Origin: Streptomyces sp. NBC_00289
Lineage (GTDB): Bacteria > Actinomycetota > Actinomycetes > Streptomycetales > Streptomycetaceae
NCBI RefSeq assembly: GCF_041435115.1
Contig: NZ_CP108046.1
Coordinates: 4,960,001-5,024,000, forward strand
Length of the DNA: 64,000 bases
Reading direction: 5' to 3'
Shown: positions 28,397 to 37,424 of the stretch, one piece after another
Position numbering within the stretch: the first letter of the stretch is position 1
Layout: every line of letters starts with the position of its first letter
Position numbers and translations under genes: made by a program
Notes under the pieces: model-generated
The model's database searches: none
Told to the model about the DNA's origin: nothing
What the model saw: only the letters and a program-made list of their open reading frames with translations

Positions 28397-29902
28397 ATGC
28401 ACACGCATCTGCGCATCACCCTCGCGACGGCCGCCGCAGCCGCGCTGACGGGCGGTCTGCTCACGTTCTCGGCCACGACCGCGACCGCCGCGGACTCCAC
28501 CTCCGTACCGCAGGCCGACTTCAACAAGGACGGCATCGGCGACGTCGCCTTCTCCGCCTCCGGCGCCTACGTGAACGCCAAGAAGGGCGCCGGCCAGATC
28601 GTCGCCCTGTACGGCACCAAGGACGGGGTGTCGGACGGCGACCTCTCCGGCGACCTGTCGGGCGACACCCCCAGCTCCACCTTCAGCCAGAACTCCTCCG
28701 GCATCCCCGGCGCCGCCGAAGCGGGCGACTCGTTCGGCTCGGACTCCGCGTACGCCGACTTCAACGGCGACGGCTACGACGACCTCGCCGTCAGCGCCCC
28801 GGGCGAGGACTCCGGCACCGACAAGGACGCCGGGCTCGTCATGATCCTCTGGGGCTCCGCCGCCGGCCTGCACGGCGGCTCCGTCGTCGCCGACCCGGCG
28901 GGCTCCGCGCACGACTTCTGGGGCAAGAACCTCGCCGCCGGCGACTTCGACGGCGACGGCAAGGCCGACCTGGCCGTCGGCAGCAACACCGCGACCGTCC
29001 ACGTCCTCAAGGGCGGCTTCGGCCCGACCGGCACGCCCGGCGGCACCTACACCGTCAAGCCCCCGATCATGGGCACCGACGCGGGCGGCCCCCTCAACCT
29101 GACCGCCGGCAACATCAACGGCGGCCAGGAGACGGACCTCGTGGTCGACGGCTACGAGACCGCCAGCGACTACGGCTGGAACCGCAACTACTACATCCCC
29201 GGCTCCGCGAGCGGCCTGAACACCGCCGGGGCCGAGCCCCTCAAGCCCGGCGTGATCACCGCGATCGGCGACATCGACGCCGACGGCTACGGCGACATCG
29301 TCAGCGGCGCCTACTGGAACACCACCACGCAGGACGGAACCCCGGTCCCCGACTCCGGGAAGGGCGGCAAGGTCTGGGTGACCAAGGGCTCCGACGGCGG
29401 CCCGCTCACCGGCGCCTCCACCGGCATCACCCAGGACACCGCGGGCGTCCCCGGCACCGCCGAGGGCAACGACTTCTTCGGCTACGAGCTGGACCTCGGC
29501 GACGTCGACGGCGACGGGTTCCTCGACCTCGCGATCGGCGTCGCCGGCGAGAACATCGGCACCGACGCCAACACCGGCGCCGTCACGGTCCTCTACGGCT
29601 CGGCGAGCGGCCTGGACACCACGTCCGGCGCCCAGTCCTTCTCCCAGGACACCGCCGGCGTGCCCGGCACCGGCGAGGACGACGACATGTTCGGCATCGA
29701 CGTCAAGCTCGACGACGTCACCGGCGACGGCAGGGCCGACCTCCTCGTGGGCTCCGCCGAGAACGCGGGCAACGGCCTGGTCACCTACCTGCCCTCCAAC
29801 GGCACGAAGATCACCGCGACCGGCTCCGAGTCCGTGGCCCCGCAGTGGACGGACGTCGTGACGACGGGCTCGCCGTACTTCGGCGCCAACTTCGCCGACT
29901 GA
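28397..29902 (+). CDS. Secreted FG-GAP repeat protein 3
   Basis: A 501-residue exported protein. Signal peptide of about 33 residues (ATAAAAALTGGLLTFSATTA), then units DFNKDGIGD, DFNGDGYDD, DFDGDGKAD, NINGGQETD, DIDADGYGD, DVDGDGFLD and DVTGDGRAD. Six keep a full DxDxDG loop; the fourth is degenerate. The first blade carries an inserted Asp/Ser/Gly segment (DGDLSGDLSGDTPSS). Start: ATG 28397 after CAGGAG. Same family and probably same surface role as its neighbours; a hairpin at 29916-29945 lies between it and the next gene. Confidence 0.88.
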   Translation: MHTHLRITLATAAAAALTGGLLTFSATTATAADSTSVPQADFNKDGIGDVAFSASGAYVNAKKGAGQIVALYGTKDGVSDGDLSGDLSGDTPSSTFSQNSSGIPGAAEAGDSFGSDSAYADFNGDGYDDLAVSAPGEDSGTDKDAGLVMILWGSAAGLHGGSVVADPAGSAHDFWGKNLAAGDFDGDGKADLAVGSNTATVHVLKGGFGPTGTPGGTYTVKPPIMGTDAGGPLNLTAGNINGGQETDLVVDGYETASDYGWNRNYYIPGSASGLNTAGAEPLKPGVITAIGDIDADGYGDIVSGAYWNTTTQDGTPVPDSGKGGKVWVTKGSDGGPLTGASTGITQDTAGVPGTAEGNDFFGYELDLGDVDGDGFLDLAIGVAGENIGTDANTGAVTVLYGSASGLDTTSGAQSFSQDTAGVPGTGEDDDMFGIDVKLDDVTGDGRADLLVGSAENAGNGLVTYLPSNGTKITATGSESVAPQWTDVVTTGSPYFGANFAD

Positions 29903-29915
29903 GCCGCCGTCCACC

Positions 29916-29945
29916 GGCCGGGGACCGTCGTCCTCCTCCCCGGCC
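29916..29945 (+). terminator. Hairpin between FG-GAP genes 3 and 4
   Basis: A 9-bp perfect inverted repeat (GGCCGGGGA / TCCCCGGCC) with a 12-nt loop. It may only partly stop transcription, since FG-GAP gene 4 has no recognisable promoter of its own. Confidence 0.45.
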
Positions 29946-29977
29946 CTGACCCCGCCTCTTCCCGGATCGGATCCCGC

Positions 29978-31429
29978 ATGCGCAAACGCGTCCTCCTGGC
30001 GGCCGCCGCCCTCACCACGGGCCTGCTCACCGCCCTGCCCGCCGGCACCGCCTCCGCCGAACCCGCCGGGTACCGGGGCGACTTCAACGGCGACAACTAC
30101 CTGGACCTCGTCATCGCCGCGCCCACCGCGAAGGTCGGCGGCAAGTCCGGCGCGGGCTACGTCGCCGTGGTCTACGGCTCCCCGAGCGGTCTGCGAACCG
30201 ACCGGCGCCAGATCATCAGCCAGGCCACGCCGGGCGTACCGGGCACCCCGGAGACGTCCGACTACTTCGGCGACCGCCTGACCACCGGCGACCTGGACGG
30301 CGACCTCAACACGGACGTGATCGTCGGCGTGCACGGCGAACAGACCGGCTCGGACGGCGAGTCGGGCGTGATCACCGTCCTGTGGGGCAACGACGCCGGC
30401 ACCACGTGGAAAGCGTCCAACCTCACCGCCCCCCTCCCCGCGAACCGCAACGAACTCGGCTGGGACGTCGCGACCGGCGACTTCGACGGCGACGGTCACC
30501 TCGACCTGGCCGCCGTCAACCTGGCCTCGCCCGAACTGAACATCTTCCGCGGCCCGTTCACCCGCAACGGCACGTCCGTCACGGCCGCCTCGCGCATCGG
30601 CATCGACACCTACGAGCAGACCGGCGTCAACGCCGACAAGCTCGTCACCGGCGAGGTCAACGGCGACGGCAGGACGGACCTGCTGGTCATGGGCCAGGAG
30701 GAGACCAGCACCGGCGACTACCGCACCCGCAGCGTCCTGTACACCGGCTCGGCCACCGGTCCGGTCGCGGGCAAGAAGCTCGCGGGCGGCTACGACGCGG
30801 CCATCGCCGACGTCGACAAGGACGGCCACGGCGACATCGTCACCGGCAACTTCATGGAGAAGTCCGCCACCGAGCCGAACGGCGGTACCGGTGGCGCGAT
30901 CACCGTCACCTACGGCGCCGCCGGCGGCCTGAGCACCCGCACCCCGGTCCGCATCACCCAGGACACGGCAGGCGTGCCCGGCAGCGCCGAGAAGGGCGAC
31001 GCGTTCGGCTGGAGCCTCGACGCGGGCGACACCAACGGCGACGGATACGCCGACATCGCGGTCGGCGTCCCCCAGGAATCCCTGGGCTCCAGGACGCACG
31101 CCGGATCGGTCGTCGTCCTGCGCGGCTCCGCCTCCGGCCTGACCGGCAGCGGTGCCAAGTCCTTCTCGCAGGACACCTCCGGCGTCCCCGGCGGCGCCGA
31201 GTCGCGTGACTACTTCGGCGACACCGTCCTCCTCGCCGACAACAGCCGCGACGGCCGCGACGAACTGACCGTCGGCGCCCGTGGTGAGAACGGCGGCGCG
31301 GGCGCGGTGTGGTCCCTGCGCGGCTCGGCCGGCGGCATCACGGCCACCGGCGCCAAGTCCTTCAGCGGCACGACCCTGGGCGGCCCCTCGGGCCTGTCCT
31401 ACTTCGGCAACGGGCTCGCCTCCGACTGA
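29978..31429 (+). CDS. Secreted FG-GAP repeat protein 4
   Basis: A 483-residue exported protein. Signal peptide RKRVLLAAAALTTGLLTAL followed by ASA-type cleavage, nearly the same as in FG-GAP protein 1. Seven units follow: DFNGDNYLD, DLDGDLNTD, DFDGDGHLD, EVNGDGRTD, DVDKDGHGD, DTNGDGYAD and a weak DNSRDGRDE. Predicted calcium-dependent seven-bladed propeller outside the cell, ligand unknown. It is the last of the four tandem genes and ends before a 12-bp hairpin, 80 bp upstream of the IS4-type element. Confidence 0.88.
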   Translation: MRKRVLLAAAALTTGLLTALPAGTASAEPAGYRGDFNGDNYLDLVIAAPTAKVGGKSGAGYVAVVYGSPSGLRTDRRQIISQATPGVPGTPETSDYFGDRLTTGDLDGDLNTDVIVGVHGEQTGSDGESGVITVLWGNDAGTTWKASNLTAPLPANRNELGWDVATGDFDGDGHLDLAAVNLASPELNIFRGPFTRNGTSVTAASRIGIDTYEQTGVNADKLVTGEVNGDGRTDLLVMGQEETSTGDYRTRSVLYTGSATGPVAGKKLAGGYDAAIADVDKDGHGDIVTGNFMEKSATEPNGGTGGAITVTYGAAGGLSTRTPVRITQDTAGVPGSAEKGDAFGWSLDAGDTNGDGYADIAVGVPQESLGSRTHAGSVVVLRGSASGLTGSGAKSFSQDTSGVPGGAESRDYFGDTVLLADNSRDGRDELTVGARGENGGAGAVWSLRGSAGGITATGAKSFSGTTLGGPSGLSYFGNGLASD

Positions 31430-31444
31430 CCCCGCCCGGACTTC

Positions 31445-31482
31445 TCGGGGGACCGCGCGTAACCCGTACGGCGGTCCCCCGA
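31445..31482 (+). terminator. Terminator hairpin after the FG-GAP array
   Basis: A perfect 12-bp inverted repeat (TCGGGGGACCGC / GCGGTCCCCCGA) with a 14-nt loop. Confidence 0.7.
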
Positions 31483-31509
31483 CAGACCTCCGGGAATCGG
31501 CCCTCACAC

Positions 31510-32997
31510 CCCTTAAGGGCAATGCCGTTGCTTTTGGCGTGGGCGTAGGCTGCTTGGGAGTGGGGCCTGGGGGTGGTTGGGGTGGCTTCGAGCGCGTCGG
31601 ACTTATCGGGTCTTGGTCTGCTGACGTGGGTGTATCCGCCGGGGTTGGTGGACCGGGTGGTGGCCGCGTGTGGTCGGGCAGAGCAACGGAGACGGCTGCT
31701 TCCTGCGCGGTTGGTGGTGTATTTCGTCCTGGGGCTGGCGCTGTTTTCGCCTGCGCCTTATCTCGAGGTCATGAGGCATCTGGTCGCGGGTCTGCGAGGG
31801 CTGGGACTGTTGGGCGACTGGCATGTTCCGGCGAAGTCTTCGCTATTCAGAGCACGGCAACGGCTCGGTTTTGAACCGCTGCAGGTGCTGTTCGCGGCGA
31901 CCGCGAAGCCGATGGCCGACGAGTCGACACCGGGCGCGTTCTGGCGGGGTCTGCGGGTGTTGGCCGTCGACGGGACCTGCTGGGACGTCGCCGACACGGA
32001 AGCCAACGAGGCCGCGTTCGGGCGTCCCGGCAGCGGCCGCGGAGCAAAGCGCAGTGCGTTCGTCCAGGTGCGGATGGCGGCGCTGGTGGAAGCGGGCAGC
32101 CATGCGGTGCTCGATGCGGAACTCGCCGGCTGCCGGACCGGTGAAGTCACCCTCGTCGGCCGTCTGCCCCGATCCTGCACTGCGGGCCAGCTGGTCCTGG
32201 CCGACCGCGAATTTCTCGGCGTCCCGCTGTGGCGAGCCTTTACCGACAGCGGCGCCGACCTGCTCTGGCGGGTGCCGGCCAACCGCGTCCTGCCCGTGAA
32301 CAAGCTATTGCGTGACGGATCGTGGCTCTCCAACATCCACGCCACCACCGACCCGGCAAAACGGGACCCGGTGCACGTCCGCGTGCTGGCCTACCAACTC
32401 AAAGGCACCAGCGAGGACGCTGCGGCAAGCAACTATCGCCTGGTCACGACGCTGTTGGACGCCCGCCGCTACCCAGCCCGGCAGCTGGCCGCTCTCTATC
32501 GGGAGCGCTGGGAGATTGAGTCCGTCTTCGCCGAGATCAAGACCTTTCAACGCGGTGCGAGGGTGGTCCTCAGCAGCAAGACACCAGACGGTGTCCTCCA
32601 ACAGATCTGGGCTCACCTCCTGGTCCATCACGCACTGCGGGAACTCATGCTGAGAACCGCAGCCACCCGTCAACTCGACCCGGACCGGATCTCTTTCACC
32701 GAAACTCTGCGTTCCGCCCGGCGCAGTGTGACCGTCACGCCGGGCGGTTTTTCCCCCTGAGCTCCTGGTCCGAGCACTGCAGGTACTCCAAGAAGACCTG
32801 CTGGAAAGACTTCTGCCCGCCAGACGGCTCCGCAGCCAGCCCCGCGTCGTTAAGCGCAAGATGTCCAACTACTGGCTCAAGCGGACTGAACATCAAACCT
32901 GGCCCCAACCCACCCACACCGGCACCCAAGCCATCCGCATCAAACGAGCCCGGCCACCCGACCCAGACCCGTAATGCAACGGCATTGCCCTTAAGGG
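31510..32997 (+). mobile_element. Complete IS4-type insertion sequence
   Basis: About 1.49 kb bounded by perfect inverted repeats: positions 31511-31531 and 32976-32996 (21 bp, with GGGCAATGCCGTTGC internal to both). Each end carries the palindrome CCCTTAAGGG. Because it is palindromic it can be read either as the outer tip of the repeat or as a 10-bp target duplication, and the exact element ends cannot be decided. One transposase gene fills the element. It sits between the FG-GAP terminator and the Yip1-like gene, only about 80 bp before the latter's start. Intact ends suggest recent insertion. Confidence 0.9.
31573..32974 (+). CDS. IS4-family DDE transposase, frameshifted or +1 recoded
   Basis: The first frame gives 395 residues from GTG 31573 to TGA 32760. 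It has a DDE nuclease core: Asp in LAVDGTCWDVAD, Asp in LVLADREFLGVPLW, and Glu in the YREREWEIE-like segment YRERWEIESVFAEIKTFQ, typical of IS4 enzymes. The reading then continues in the +1 frame from 32759 for 71 more residues (ELLVRALQVLQEDLLERLL to RARPPDPDP) to TAA 32972, two bases before the right inverted repeat. The switch lies at TTTTTCCCCCTGA, where CCC-TGA is a known type of +1 slip site. Either this is programmed recoding or a one-base indel has cut the C-terminus. Confidence 0.85.
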
Positions 32998-33078
32998 ATG
33001 TCACAGGTCGGCAGCAAAGCCGGGTCCGGATGGCCGGGCCCGGCCCGTGACTCTCCGGGACCAGGTACGTTCGAGAGC

Positions 33079-34035
33079 GTGGCTGGATTCAGGATCGGAC
33101 GCGGCGGCCGGAACAACGGCACTCCGCAAACGCGACCGCAACAACCTCCGTACGGGCAGCAGGCCCCCCAGGGACCGGGACCGAGACAGGGCCCCGGACC
33201 GGGAGCGGGCCCGTCGTACGGCTACCCGCAGGCGCCGCAGCCGTACCCGCCGCAGCAGCAGTACGGCGGCGGCGGCGGACAGTGGCCGCAGGGCGGCAAC
33301 GGGCACGGCGGTCAGGGCGGCGGCTACGGCGACGAGCCGGAGTACTTCGGCGACGGCACCCCGTACCAGCAGGGCGGCCCGGACCCGTACGCCGCCAACA
33401 ACCCGGGCCACACCCAGGCGTTCTCGGTCGGCGAAGATCCCTACGTCCAGGGCGGAACCTACCGCGCGGGCACGGCCCCGGCCGGCCCGATCGGCCCCCG
33501 CCTGCACTGGAAGGAACTGCTGAGGGGCATCGCGACCGCCCCCAACCAGACCTTCCTCCAGATGCGCGACTACACGATGTGGGGCCCGGCCCTCATCGTC
33601 ACCTTCCTCTACGGCCTGCTCGCCGTCTTCGGCTTCGACGGCGCCCGCGAGGACGCGATAAACGCCACCCTGTCGAACGCGGTCCCGATCGTCCTGACGA
33701 CGGCCGTGGCGATGGTGCTGAGCGCCTTCGTCCTGGGCGTCGTCACCCACACCCTGGCCCGCCAGCTCGGCGGCGACGGCGCCTGGCAGCCCACGGTCGG
33801 CCTGTCCATGCTGATCATGTCCCTGACCGACGCGCCCCGCCTCGTCTTCGCCATGTTCTTCGGCGGCGAGGCGACCTTCGTCCAGGCCCTGGGCTGGGCC
33901 ACCTGGGTCGCGGCCGGCGCCCTGCTGACCCTCATGGTCGCCCGCTCCCACGACCTTCCCTGGCCGAAGGCACTGGGCGCGTCGTCTATCCAGCTGATCG
34001 CCCTGCTGTCGATCGTGAAACTCGGCACGCTCTGA
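33079..34035 (+). CDS. Yip1-family membrane protein with Pro/Gln/Gly-rich N-terminus
   Basis: A 318-residue protein. Residues 1-160 are low complexity, rich in Gln, Gly, Pro and Tyr, and likely disordered. The C-terminal half has five hydrophobic helices (TMWGPALIVTFLYGLLAVFG; IVLTTAVAMVLSAFVLGVV; a third after GLSMLIMSL; and two more) in the Yip1-domain pattern. In actinobacteria such proteins are common membrane proteins of unknown role. Start: GTG 33079, which gives VAGFRIGRGG, the usual N-terminus of this protein in Streptomyces as far as I recall. The IS4-type element ends 82 bp upstream and may have displaced its promoter. Confidence 0.8.
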   Translation: MAGFRIGRGGRNNGTPQTRPQQPPYGQQAPQGPGPRQGPGPGAGPSYGYPQAPQPYPPQQQYGGGGGQWPQGGNGHGGQGGGYGDEPEYFGDGTPYQQGGPDPYAANNPGHTQAFSVGEDPYVQGGTYRAGTAPAGPIGPRLHWKELLRGIATAPNQTFLQMRDYTMWGPALIVTFLYGLLAVFGFDGAREDAINATLSNAVPIVLTTAVAMVLSAFVLGVVTHTLARQLGGDGAWQPTVGLSMLIMSLTDAPRLVFAMFFGGEATFVQALGWATWVAAGALLTLMVARSHDLPWPKALGASSIQLIALLSIVKLGTL

Positions 34036-34139
34036 CAGCACCACGACGTACGACACAACGGGCTCCCGGCGCACATCACCGGGAGCCCTCACCGTCCCCC
34101 GTCAGGCGTCGAGAACCCGCCCGGAACGCCGGACGGGGA

Positions 34140-34655
34140 TCACGGAGCGGCGGGATACCGGTACTGCCCGACCTCGGGATCCGGTGGACCACCCATCCCC
34201 AGGTCCTTTCGCATGGCTTCACGGAGTTGCGCGTTCTCCCGCCACAGGTCGGCCCGGCACAGGAGGTAGGCGTCTGCCCTGATGTCGGGATCTTCGACGA
34301 GCCGGTCCCGCATCGCGGTCAACGCGTCGCAGGCCCGCACGGCCAGCTGGATGATCTCCGCCGAAGCGGTGAGCGACAGGCTCTGCCGCAGGCGCCAGAT
34401 GCCCGAGCCGTCGAGAGCCTGATGGAGATCCCCGTAGAGCCGGTCGCCGGTCGGCTGATCGGAGCGAAGGACGACGGTACGCATGTCGGAGTGTCCCCGG
34501 CTCAGTGCCATGAGGAAGTCGGAGTACACGACCCGACGCGTCTGGGCCCCTTCTTTCTCCTGGTCACGGCGCCAGCGGAGACGTTCGGCGATCAGCGCGG
34601 AGCCCACACCCACCACAGCTCCGGCCAAGGTCCCCACGGGAGATATCCAGTCCAC
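34140..34655 (-). CDS. Membrane-anchored hypothetical protein
   Basis: A 171-residue protein starting at GTG 34655. A single N-terminal hydrophobic helix (VGTLAGAVVGVGSALIAERL) is followed by basic RWRRDQEKEG and a soluble, helix-rich domain with regularly spaced Leu and Ala. This layout, one anchor plus a cytoplasmic helical domain, occurs in many short Streptomyces proteins of unknown function. No catalytic motif is seen. It is 105 bp downstream of the phosphoribosyltransferase gene on the same strand. Confidence 0.65.
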   Translation of the reverse strand: MDWISPVGTLAGAVVGVGSALIAERLRWRRDQEKEGAQTRRVVYSDFLMALSRGHSDMRTVVLRSDQPTGDRLYGDLHQALDGSGIWRLRQSLSLTASAEIIQLAVRACDALTAMRDRLVEDPDIRADAYLLCRADLWRENAQLREAMRKDLGMGGPPDPEVGQYRYPAAP

Positions 34656-34760
34656 CGGGGAGTGCTACCCAGATGAGGACCACCCGCTAACGGCGCGCGT
34701 CCGCTCGACACTTCGCCGACGACGGCGAACACGGAGACAAGCCCCTGCGACGGCGGTTGC

Positions 34761-35276
34761 TCAGAGAGCCTCGCTGGACGGCGTGATCGGCGCGCCGGGC
34801 TTGCGCACCGGGGGTAGCACACTCCACGGGAAGTTGATCCAGGCGTCGGTCCGCTTCCACACGTACTCGCATTTCACGAGCGACTGCGACTTCTCGTAGA
34901 CGACGGCGCTGCGGACCTCGGCGACCGCGTCGAGGCAGAAGTCGCGCACCAGCTTGAGCGTCTTGCCGGTGTCGGCGACGTCGTCGGTGATGAGGACCTT
35001 CTTGTCGGAGAAGTCGACCGTGTCCGGCACGGGCGCGAGCATGACGGGCATCTCGAGCGTCGTACCCACGCCGGTGTAGAACTCGACGTTCACCAGGTGG
35101 ATGTTCTTGCAGTCCAGGGCATAGGCGAGCCCGCCGGCGACGAACACCCCGCCGCGGGCGATGCTCAGCACGATGTCCGGCTCGTACCCGTCGTCGGCGA
35201 TGGTCTGCGCCAGCTCGCGAACGGCGACGCCGAACCGCTCGTAGGTGAGGTTCTCGCGCCCGTCGCCCACGCTCAC
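34761..35276 (-). CDS. Phosphoribosyltransferase (type I, xanthine/guanine-like)
   Basis: A 171-residue protein. The PRPP-binding loop is [19 protein letters not shown] (near residue 95-110), the class signature. [17 protein letters not shown] supplies the upstream PRPP loop and WINFPW near the C-terminus resembles the purine-stacking region of bacterial XPRT-type enzymes. It probably converts a purine base and PRPP to the nucleotide. The GTG start overlaps the dcd stop (GTGA), so it is coupled to dCTP deaminase in a nucleotide-metabolism pair. The exact base is not determined. Confidence 0.88.
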   Translation of the reverse strand: MSVGDGRENLTYERFGVAVRELAQTIADDGYEPDIVLSIARGGVFVAGGLAYALDCKNIHLVNVEFYTGVGTTLEMPVMLAPVPDTVDFSDKKVLITDDVADTGKTLKLVRDFCLDAVAEVRSAVVYEKSQSLVKCEYVWKRTDAWINFPWSVLPPVRKPGAPITPSSEAL

Positions 35277-35848
35277 ACCTGCGTCCGGTGGAAGTTGAGG
35301 AACGACCGGGAGGCGGTGGGCCCCCGCTGCCCCTGGTACCGCGATCCGTACCGCTCACTGCCGTAGGGGAACTCGGCCGGCGAGCTGAGCCGGAACATGC
35401 ACAGCTGCCCGATCTTCATGCCCGGCCAGAGCTTGATCGGCAGGGTGGCGACGTTCGACAGCTCGAGCGTGACATGCCCGGAGAACCCGGGGTCGATGAA
35501 CCCGGCGGTGGAGTGGGTGACAAGGCCGAGCCGGCCGAGGGAACTCTTGCCCTCGAGCCGCGAAGCGAGATCGTCGGGGAGGGTGATGAGCTCGTAGGTG
35601 GAGGCGAGCACGAACTCCCCGGGATGCAGGATGAACGGCTCGTCCCCCTCCGGCTCCACGAGCCGCGTCAGATCGGCCTGCTCGACGGAGGGATCGATGT
35701 GGGGGTACCGGTGGTTCTCGAACACCCGGAAGTAGCGGTCGAGGCGCACGTCGATACTCGACGGCTGCACCATGGAATCGTCGAAGGGATCGATCCGCAC
35801 CCGCCCGGCGTCGATCTCGGCCCGGATGTCCTTGTCTGAGAGAAGCAC
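35273..35848 (-). CDS. dcd: dCTP deaminase
   Basis: A 191-residue enzyme of normal length. Motifs: [17 protein letters not shown] at the N-terminus, [18 protein letters not shown] with the catalytic and nucleotide-binding residues, and [16 protein letters not shown], with the Glu that activates water. It deaminates dCTP to dUTP to supply dTTP synthesis. Mycobacterial homologues also hydrolyse dUTP to dUMP; whether this one does cannot be read with certainty. Start: GTG 35848. First gene of the pair with the phosphoribosyltransferase. Confidence 0.96.
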   Translation of the reverse strand: MLLSDKDIRAEIDAGRVRIDPFDDSMVQPSSIDVRLDRYFRVFENHRYPHIDPSVEQADLTRLVEPEGDEPFILHPGEFVLASTYELITLPDDLASRLEGKSSLGRLGLVTHSTAGFIDPGFSGHVTLELSNVATLPIKLWPGMKIGQLCMFRLSSPAEFPYGSERYGSRYQGQRGPTASRSFLNFHRTQV

Positions 35849-35941
35849 GCCCCGAGGATACGCAAGGCGCGCGGGCCGACCACCATCGGTCGGACCCGCG
35901 CGCCCGCACTACTCGGCCGAGAGCCTGCTGCCCACCGCTCC

Positions 35942-36151
35942 CTACGGCCTCTGCCCGCTCCTCACCACTGCCAAGGTCACCGGCACCACACTGCGGAGCC
36001 GGGCACACCGTGGACACCGCAGGAGCCGACCGGGGCCGAGCCGCTCGGCCTGCTGCATCGGGAACGAAGCGGTACTGAACACGTGCCCATCGGCACAACG
36101 GACGACGGTGCGCTCCATCAAGTCCAAGAGTCCCTTCCCCAAGAGCCGCAT
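35942..36151 (-). CDS. Small zinc-ribbon-like hypothetical protein
   Basis: A 69-residue protein from ATG 36151. It has CADGHVFST and, 22 residues on, CPRCARLRSVVPV, that is a CxxxH...CxxC arrangement that could bind one zinc ion. N-terminal LLGKGLLDLMERTVVR is basic and helical. GTG 36181 and ATG 36118 are alternative starts and none has a strong ribosome-binding site. The gene lies between dcd and tRNA-Gly on the minus strand. I do not know its function; the pattern suggests a nucleic-acid or protein-binding zinc ribbon. Confidence 0.55.
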   Translation of the reverse strand: MRLLGKGLLDLMERTVVRCADGHVFSTASFPMQQAERLGPGRLLRCPRCARLRSVVPVTLAVVRSGQRP

Positions 36152-36388
36152 CTGGCTAGTTGCCCTGACGACAAAAGCCACATTACGGGATCAACAGGAG
36201 GACCCTGCAGGCGGCACCCCGGCCCACCCGGACCCCGCCCCACATCTCCACCGTACGCCCCAACTCCGGCCCCCCGCAGCCCCGTCACCCCCCTGGAACG
36301 CACCCTGGCCCCAGGGCTTCAGCGCCAGGGGCCAGGCATGGGGTAAAGTGACCACGCGTTCCGACACCGGCACCGACCGGCGTCTTAC

Positions 36389-36462
36389 GCGGGTGTAGTT
36401 TAATGGTAGAACATCAGCTTCCCAAGCTGAGAGCGCGAGTTCGATTCTCGTCACCCGCTCCA
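36389..36462 (+). tRNA. tRNA-Gly (CCC anticodon)
   Basis: Full cloverleaf: 7-bp acceptor stem (GCGGGTG / CACCCGC), D arm with AATGGTAGAAC, anticodon arm TCAGC-TTCCCAA-GCTGA giving anticodon CCC, T arm AGTTCGATTCT, discriminator T and an encoded CCA. It reads GGG codons. The strip after it is a decayed insertion, so this tRNA 3' end is the likely attachment site. Confidence 0.96.
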
Positions 36463-36467
36463 TGCGA

Positions 36468-36494
36468 AACCCCCAGGTCGATGACCCGGGGGTT
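36468..36494 (+). terminator. Intrinsic terminator after tRNA-Gly
   Basis: Nested hairpin: AACCCCC / GGGGGTT outer stem and GGTC-GAT-GACC inner stem, followed by CTTTGTT. It starts 5 bp after the tRNA. Confidence 0.85.
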
Positions 36495-36735
36495 CTTTGT
36501 TGTCCAGACTGGTGGGCGGCTGGCGCACGACAACCGCACCACAGGAGTCCGGCTAACTACCGGTGGGCTTCTCGTCCTGGTGCGCCCGGTCGGCCGGGTG
36601 GTGCTTCGCCCGCTCGAGGCGGGCGTAGGTGCCGCCGGGGCCCGGGTGGGGCTCGGCGATCTGCGTACGGCGAGTCACGCTCTACGGCGAGAACACCCGC
36701 TATGTGCTTGTCGCCGACCCGTCGAGAGGCAGCAC

Positions 36736-37260
36736 GTGAACGGACTCCCCCGCGGCTACTGGTGCGAGTGCTGAACCCAGAACCTCGACACCGCCCAACC
36801 TCCCGCACTACACGCCTCTTTCGACGCCTACTCGCCCGCGCAGGCAGACCGCTGGACAGTCATCGCACTGCGCACGATCAGCCCAGCACTCGACACCGCA
36901 GCCTCAGAGCAGGCGTGGGAGTGGCTGCACGAAGGGCACAGCGACACCAGGCGAGCACTACTCCGAGCGGAACCCTGCGCAGTCACCGTCGACCAGGCCG
37001 GCACACGCATCACATGGACAGTTCGCCCAGTCATCTTCCTACCGGTCGCACACCGGCGGGGCATCGAACTTCCAGCCCCATGCGACCGACTGAGTTACAA
37101 CTCTCTCTACTGGTTCAAAGCACCCGGCTCCGCTCCGCCGGACGCGCTTCCCGGCTCTGGCTGCGCCCGCGCTCCTGCCTCCGGCCCGCTCGGCGCTGCC
37201 GCCGCCGACGCGCGCCCACATGTGGATAGGGCCGGTGGCCATGCGTCGATCACCGTATAG
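36736..37260 (+). pseudogene. Interrupted hypothetical gene beside tRNA-Gly
   Basis: From GTG 36736 the frame reads VNGLPRGYWCEC, meets TGA at 36772-36774, then stays open for 162 codons. The following 90 residues look protein-like (LHASFDAYSPAQADRWTVIA, RTISPALDTAASEQAWEWLH, ITWTVRPVIFLPVAHRRG), whereas the last 55 are Ala/Pro/Gly-rich and may be unrelated sequence joined on. The reading suggests a gene broken by one stop codon and perhaps a 3' fusion. A short frame upstream (36629-36739, ending YGENTRYVLVADPSRGST) overlaps its start by GTGA. I do not recognise the family. The 240 bp between the tRNA terminator and this gene otherwise show no convincing coding frame. Confidence 0.5.
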
Positions 37261-37352
37261 AGCGCCTGCGGTCAAGACAATGCCTCCGGCGGGGGGGATC
37301 GGCCGGCACCGGGATGGAGGGGGCGCCGTTCCCCACTGCAGGCCCGTTATGG

Positions 37353-37424
37353 AGCTCCCATCCCGTCCACGCCGACCCAGGCAAAGCCAAGCAGACGCGG
37401 CCCATGGCGGACGGGATGGGAGCT
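37353..37424. repeat. 72-bp segment with perfect 16-bp terminal inverted repeats
   Basis: AGCTCCCATCCCGTCC (37353-37368) and its exact complement (37409-37424) flank a 40-bp centre. The integrase similarity of the next feature breaks off exactly at 37424. It could be a hairpin, the footprint of a small transposon, or a recombination junction. Confidence 0.6.

Noticed and set aside
28229..31522. 1,097-codon minus-strand frame opposite the FG-GAP genes
   Set aside because: Composed of Gly/Val/Ala/Arg repeats that are the complement of the calcium-loop repeats; the plus-strand genes have signal peptides and domains.
31510..32997. CCCTTAAGGG at both IS ends as a definite target duplication
   Set aside because: The sequence is a palindrome, so it cannot be told apart from an extension of the inverted repeats.
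36772..36774. TGA read as selenocysteine
   Set aside because: No selenocysteine insertion element is seen and the family is not a selenoprotein family; a nonsense mutation is simpler.
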